A program made the position numbers and the translations under genes. The notes under the pieces were generated by a model that did not search any database, was not told the DNA's origin, and saw only the letters and a list, made by a program, of their open reading frames with translations. From NCBI RefSeq assembly GCF_902706295.1, contig NZ_CACSJJ010000023.1, forward strand, positions 1 through 64,000: a stretch of 64,000 bases of DNA, in the 5' to 3' direction. The stretch comes from Arthrobacter sp. 18067 (GTDB lineage: Bacteria; Actinomycetota; Actinomycetes; Actinomycetales; Micrococcaceae). Below, piece by piece: positions 60,569-64,000 of the stretch. How positions within the stretch are numbered: the first letter of the stretch is position 1; the number at the start of each line of letters is the position of its first letter.

Positions 60569-61759
60569 ATGTCCAACGCCGCATTCGATGCCACTACCCT
60601 TCCCTATGCCGACGGTGACTTCTACGCCTTTGAGCAGATGCTGACAGGCAAGGAGCAGGACCGCCTGGCTGAAGTCCGGGATTTCCTGGCCCGCGAGGTC
60701 AAGCCCATTGCGGTGGATTGCTGGAACCGCGGCGAATTTCCCATGGACCTCATTCCCAAGCTGGGTGAACTGGACCTGGTCAGCCCGGTGCGCCGACAGG
60801 GCTACTCCAATCTGTTCGCGGGGATGCTGCACGCTGAGGTAACCCGGGCCGATGCTTCCATTGCCACGTTTATGGGTGTTCACGACGGGCTCTTCACGGG
60901 TTCCATTGAAGCCCTTGCTTCACAGGAGCAGAAGGACGCTTGGCTGCCCGATATCTATTCCCTGAAGAAGATCGGCGCGTTTGGACTGACCGAGCCGCTT
61001 GGCGGCTCCGATGTTGCCGGCGGCACCCGGACTACGGCCAAGCGTGACGGCGACAACTGGATCCTGAACGGCGCCAAGCGATGGATCGGCAACGCTACCT
61101 TCTCAGACTGGGTAGTTATCTACGCCAAGGATGTGGCCGACAACCAAGTGAAGGCTTTCCTGGTGGACACCACTTTGCCCGGGTACTCGGCAAGCAAGAT
61201 CGAAAACAAGATTTCCCTCCGTACGGTTCAGAACGCGGACATCATTCTGGACAACGTGGTGGTTCCGGACTTCTTCAAATTGGCCAATGGCAACAGCTTC
61301 CGCGATACCAACAAGGTCCTCAAGGTGACCCGATTGGCAGTCGCCTGGCAAGCAGTCGGACTTCAGATGGCGGCCTTCGACGTCGCCCGCAGCTACGCAG
61401 TGGAGCGCCAGCAGTTCGGGCGCCCACTGGCGGCGTTCCAGTTGGTTCAGAACCAGTTGGTGCAAATCCTCGGCAACACCGTGGCTTCCATGGGCATGAT
61501 GGTTCGTCTGGCCCAGTTGGAGGACGCTGGAGTTGCCAAGGACGAGCAATCTGCCCTGGCCAAGGCCTTCACCACTGCACGCATGCGCGAGAGCGTCGCC
61601 CTGGGGCGCAGCATCCTGGGTGGCAATGGCATCGTCACCGATTACGGCATGGCCAAAATCTTCTCCGACGCCGAGGCCATTTACTCCTACGAGGGCACCC
61701 ACGAGATCAATACTTTGGTCACCGGCCGGGCCATCACTGGCGTTTCGGCCATCGTCTGA
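60569..61759 (+). CDS. Acyl-CoA dehydrogenase (glutaryl-CoA dehydrogenase-like)
   Basis: This 396-residue flavoenzyme should introduce a double bond into an acyl-CoA. It shows IGAFGLTEPLGGSDVAGGTRT, WILNGAKRWIGNATFSDW, RQQFGRPLAAFQLVQNQLV and YEGTHEINTLVTGRAITG with the catalytic Glu. These features are closest to the glutaryl-CoA dehydrogenase branch, so a dicarboxylic or lysine-derived substrate is possible. ATG 60569 has GAAGGAG five bases upstream; an ATG at 60545 has none. A candidate operator precedes the gene. Confidence 0.9.
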   Translation: MSNAAFDATTLPYADGDFYAFEQMLTGKEQDRLAEVRDFLAREVKPIAVDCWNRGEFPMDLIPKLGELDLVSPVRRQGYSNLFAGMLHAEVTRADASIATFMGVHDGLFTGSIEALASQEQKDAWLPDIYSLKKIGAFGLTEPLGGSDVAGGTRTTAKRDGDNWILNGAKRWIGNATFSDWVVIYAKDVADNQVKAFLVDTTLPGYSASKIENKISLRTVQNADIILDNVVVPDFFKLANGNSFRDTNKVLKVTRLAVAWQAVGLQMAAFDVARSYAVERQQFGRPLAAFQLVQNQLVQILGNTVASMGMMVRLAQLEDAGVAKDEQSALAKAFTTARMRESVALGRSILGGNGIVTDYGMAKIFSDAEAIYSYEGTHEINTLVTGRAITGVSAIV

Positions 61760-61833
61760 GGACCAATCGACGCGGAGGTGCGGCCTTGGTAGGTATACGG
61801 GCTCCCGGCCGCCAGGGGTCAAACTGGCTTGAG

Positions 61834-63300
61834 TCATCGCGCTTTGATGGACTGCCATAAGGCTTTGACGCTTCCCGGATATCTGTTTTGCCAACCAATG
61901 TCCCTTAGGTCTCTGACCTGCGCCTCCAGCCAGCAGGCTTCGACCAAACACTCACGAAGTTCGCGAACAAGACCCTCGACTGCCTCCGAAGCTTCCGTCA
62001 TAAGCTTGGGGCTGCACGGTGCACCATGTTCGAGCTGCAGAAATTGTGCACGGAGGTGATCATGCTCGCTGTTTGTCCAGTGGGCTATGAAGCCTTCGAG
62101 TCCATCTATGGTCAGGACTCGAATATTTGCGCCGACGTAAGGCAGGGATTCTGCCCTACGGGCGCCGCTTGCCGCATCGGAGTTCATTGGCCGGAGGTAG
62201 GAGAGGAGCTCGCGTACCTTTCGGGGCGCGATGTTGTGAACCTCGCTGACAAGACTGGCTCTTACGCAAACGTGCTTGTACTCGGCAAGCAAGTCCTCAG
62301 CGGTTTGTATTAAGTCACCATCGTTGGAGGGCGTGTTGTGGTTGTCTTGCCAGTTCCATGGACGATCGACGGAGGAATGGGGTGGCCTCTGCCAGCGGTC
62401 GATGGACGCGGGACGCCCTGCGGGCGATTGAAAGACCATCTGTCCGTCCCGCCAGCTCCCGTGTCCCGCAGTGAGTCTTTCTGCGGCCTTTCTGACGGCG
62501 GTATGCGAACAAAACCGTGCGGTGTCGTCGATGGCATGGTGCAGGCTCCGTAAGAGGGGCTCAGCCTTGTGAGCGAGAGAGTCCAACGCTGCGTGCGCTT
62601 GTTTGAACTTCTCGGTTCGCCAGGCATAGGCGCCCCGGACGCGTGCTGAAGAGGCAACTGCGAAGAGCAGCAAGACCACTGGTACCCACGCGATGAAAGT
62701 CGCTTGAGCCAGAAGATCCAGAATCGCCTGAAACACCTCAACCCCCGGCGCCCAAAAAGTCGTCGGTGGCCTCATGGCCGCCCATGTGACAGTTATCAGG
62801 AATAGGAGGCCGGGGGGCCTGGAGGCCGTCCGGACGAGATGCATAGAAGCGACGGCTGCGGCATTTGGCAGACGAAGTATGAGACGGACGAACCATAAGC
62901 CAGGAGCCGTAGGCCACTTACCACGCAACTGGTCCACCTGTTCGATGTCACCTCGCGGGCGTGGGCCCACTGCTCCGAAGATCGACGCGATGTAGCTAAT
63001 CGCACCGTACAGCCGGTAGGCCCCGTGCACAGTAGAACGAAGAGAGGAGAGGGTCCCGGTACTGCACGCCAGCGGGAGCAACGAGTACCGGAGTGAAACC
63101 AATAGGGTCCTCAATATCAAATTCGCGGTGAGGGCCACCGCGAACCAGACTATGGCAGTTGCTAAGAAAGCCGTCAGCAACCTCTCTTCGACGTTCTGTG
63201 CGTTCAACAAAGAGCACGCGCTGACTGCTGGCCAGGCCAGCAGATCCAGCACATTACTTGCCAGCGTTGCTAGGATCCCCAGCGTGAAGGCTGTATCCAT
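61834..63300 (-). CDS. Unrecognised 488-residue membrane protein
   Basis: I do not recognise this protein. The first 215 residues hold four to five hydrophobic segments, for example LLTAFLATAIVWFAVALTA (about 41-59) and FIAWVPVVLLLFAVASSA (about 202-219). The remaining 270 residues are soluble, rich in His, Arg and Trp, and perhaps helical. The base composition and codon use look less biased than in its neighbours, which suggests transfer. GGGAGGG lies seven bases before ATG 63300. It sits between the acyl-CoA dehydrogenase and the M23 gene, where it may be an insertion. A sensor or accessory defence role is only a thought. Confidence 0.6.
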   Translation of the reverse strand: MDTAFTLGILATLASNVLDLLAWPAVSACSLLNAQNVEERLLTAFLATAIVWFAVALTANLILRTLLVSLRYSLLPLACSTGTLSSLRSTVHGAYRLYGAISYIASIFGAVGPRPRGDIEQVDQLRGKWPTAPGLWFVRLILRLPNAAAVASMHLVRTASRPPGLLFLITVTWAAMRPPTTFWAPGVEVFQAILDLLAQATFIAWVPVVLLLFAVASSARVRGAYAWRTEKFKQAHAALDSLAHKAEPLLRSLHHAIDDTARFCSHTAVRKAAERLTAGHGSWRDGQMVFQSPAGRPASIDRWQRPPHSSVDRPWNWQDNHNTPSNDGDLIQTAEDLLAEYKHVCVRASLVSEVHNIAPRKVRELLSYLRPMNSDAASGARRAESLPYVGANIRVLTIDGLEGFIAHWTNSEHDHLRAQFLQLEHGAPCSPKLMTEASEAVEGLVRELRECLVEACWLEAQVRDLRDIGWQNRYPGSVKALWQSIKAR

Positions 63301-63390
63301 CGCAAGTCCCTCCCCATTCTCTTCAATGAGTGTCTGAGTGTGTCAGCACCCCCGGACAATGAAGGCGTGGCCAATGATTCGACCTGGGAA

Positions 63391-63885
63391 CTAGTCGAGC
63401 GGCAGCAGGATGGAGGGCCGCATGTCCTCCACGAAGCCCAGGGGGTTGAGGTAGTCTTCGCCCCGCCGCACGCCCCAATGCAGGCAGGTCGCGCTCCCGC
63501 AATGGCCTGGTTTCAAGGAGCCGATCGTTTGTCCCTTGCTGACGTGATCGCCGGGTTTAAGGTCGCTGCTCACTGGCTCGAAGCTGCTCTTGAGGCCGGC
63601 GCCTTGGTCGATCGTGATCACGGGTCGGTCAACCACGACGCCGGCAAAGGTCACCACACCGTCGGACGGCGCGGTGACGGGGCCGCCGTCGGACGCTGGT
63701 CCTATGTCCACGCCGCGGTGTCCACTGAGCCACGGTTTGTCCGGAGGGTCGAATGTCCGCAGGACGGAGGGTTTGGGGGAGAGCGGCCAGCTCCATTGTG
63801 GTTCGGCCGGTGCAGGGTTGGTGGCTGTGCCCGCCACGATTGCAAGGCTGGCCAGCAGGGTTATGAAGGACTTCACAGGGGTCAT
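63391..63885 (-). CDS. Secreted M23-family (LytM-type) peptidase
   Basis: This 164-residue protein has a signal peptide (VKSFITLLASLAIVAGTATNPAPA) and a LytM domain. Zinc ligands are the His and Asp in GHRGVDIG and the last His in CLHWGVRRG. VTFAGVVVDRPVITIDQG and DHVSKGQTIGSL complete the fold. The equivalent of the second catalytic His of the HxH motif is Leu-preceded (CLHWG), as in many members. It probably trims or binds peptidoglycan. ATG 63885 has AAGG upstream. Confidence 0.85.
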   Translation of the reverse strand: MTPVKSFITLLASLAIVAGTATNPAPAEPQWSWPLSPKPSVLRTFDPPDKPWLSGHRGVDIGPASDGGPVTAPSDGVVTFAGVVVDRPVITIDQGAGLKSSFEPVSSDLKPGDHVSKGQTIGSLKPGHCGSATCLHWGVRRGEDYLNPLGFVEDMRPSILLPLD

Positions 63886-63960
63886 GGGCCAAGCCTTCCG
63901 GGGAGCCGGTGGTGGGTCGATCCCCGGCCTTCCGTATGTGGACAACGGACTGCGGAAGCG

Positions 63961-63990
63961 GTCAAACCTGTGGGGTCGCTGTAGTACACT
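63961..63990 (+). promoter_or_regulatory. Possible promoter for the gene beyond the right edge
   Basis: GTCAAA (63961-63966) and TACACT (63985-63990) are 18 bp apart and point rightwards. In related genomes the M23 gene lies divergent from rpsB, so this may be the rpsB promoter. The gene itself is outside the window. Confidence 0.35.
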
Positions 63991-64000
63991 TGGTGGAGCA

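Overview
The window reads as chromosomal DNA of a high-GC actinobacterium of the Micrococcaceae, most likely Arthrobacter or Paenarthrobacter. This rests on strong G/C at third codon positions, frequent GTG starts, an actinobacterial SAM-IV type leader before metX, the order dusB-dgt-dnaG-tRNA-Asn, and an M23 peptidase gene at the right edge. The genus is an inference from gene content and style. No insertion sequence, prophage, CRISPR array or rRNA gene was seen.

Layout. 0.3-4.4 kb: gatCAB (tRNA amidotransferase) and a small exported protein. 4.4-5.4 kb (minus): a bona fide formylglycine-generating enzyme. 5.6-11.7 kb: a carbohydrate uptake operon of two permeases, a Tat-type lipoprotein binding protein, a LacI regulator and a Gfo/Idh/MocA dehydrogenase. 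11.7-15.1 kb: a LysR regulator divergent from tdh-kbl (threonine to glycine). 15.3-17.6 kb: a DauA-like FAD oxidoreductase and hutI. 17.7-26.8 kb: a secreted multidomain GH101 endo-alpha-N-acetylgalactosaminidase (minus), divergent from an operon of SIS-domain sugar-phosphate isomerase/deaminase, ROK kinase, PfkB kinase, class II aldolase and DeoR regulator. 26.9-29.1 kb: a histidine phosphatase, a CPBP membrane protease and a glyoxalase-like protein. 29.4-32.1 kb: metY, then a SAM-IV riboswitch and metX. 32.1-36.6 kb: mostly small hydrolases and accessory proteins. 36.8-42.1 kb: glyS, a GNAT protein, an apparently 5'-truncated FAD oxidoreductase and a YibE/F membrane protein. 42.2-45.6 kb: an ABC exporter pair with its two-component system. 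45.7-50.5 kb: dusB, dgt, dnaG and two tandem tRNA-Asn units. 50.6-56.4 kb (minus): a hypothetical protein, a membrane-anchored esterase, an aminoacyl-phosphatidylglycerol synthase-like protein, a 59-residue glycine-zipper protein and a Bcr/CflA exporter. 56.5-60.4 kb: a holin-like membrane protein, a CDP-alcohol phosphatidyltransferase, a DMT transporter, a GT4 glycosyltransferase and a CAT-anticodon tRNA. 60.6-63.9 kb: an acyl-CoA dehydrogenase, an unrecognised 488-residue membrane protein and a secreted M23 peptidase.

The most interesting system is the 17.7-26.8 kb glycan locus. The secreted GH101 enzyme should release Gal-beta-1,3-GalNAc from mucin-type O-glycoproteins. The divergent operon encodes what is needed to take a phosphorylated galactosamine through tagatose phosphates to triose phosphates. 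Candidate operators in its promoter region resemble sites in front of the 5.6-kb uptake operon, which suggests that both loci form one regulon. The sulfatase-activating FGE lies divergent to the transporter and may point to sulfated glycans, although no sulfatase is in the window.
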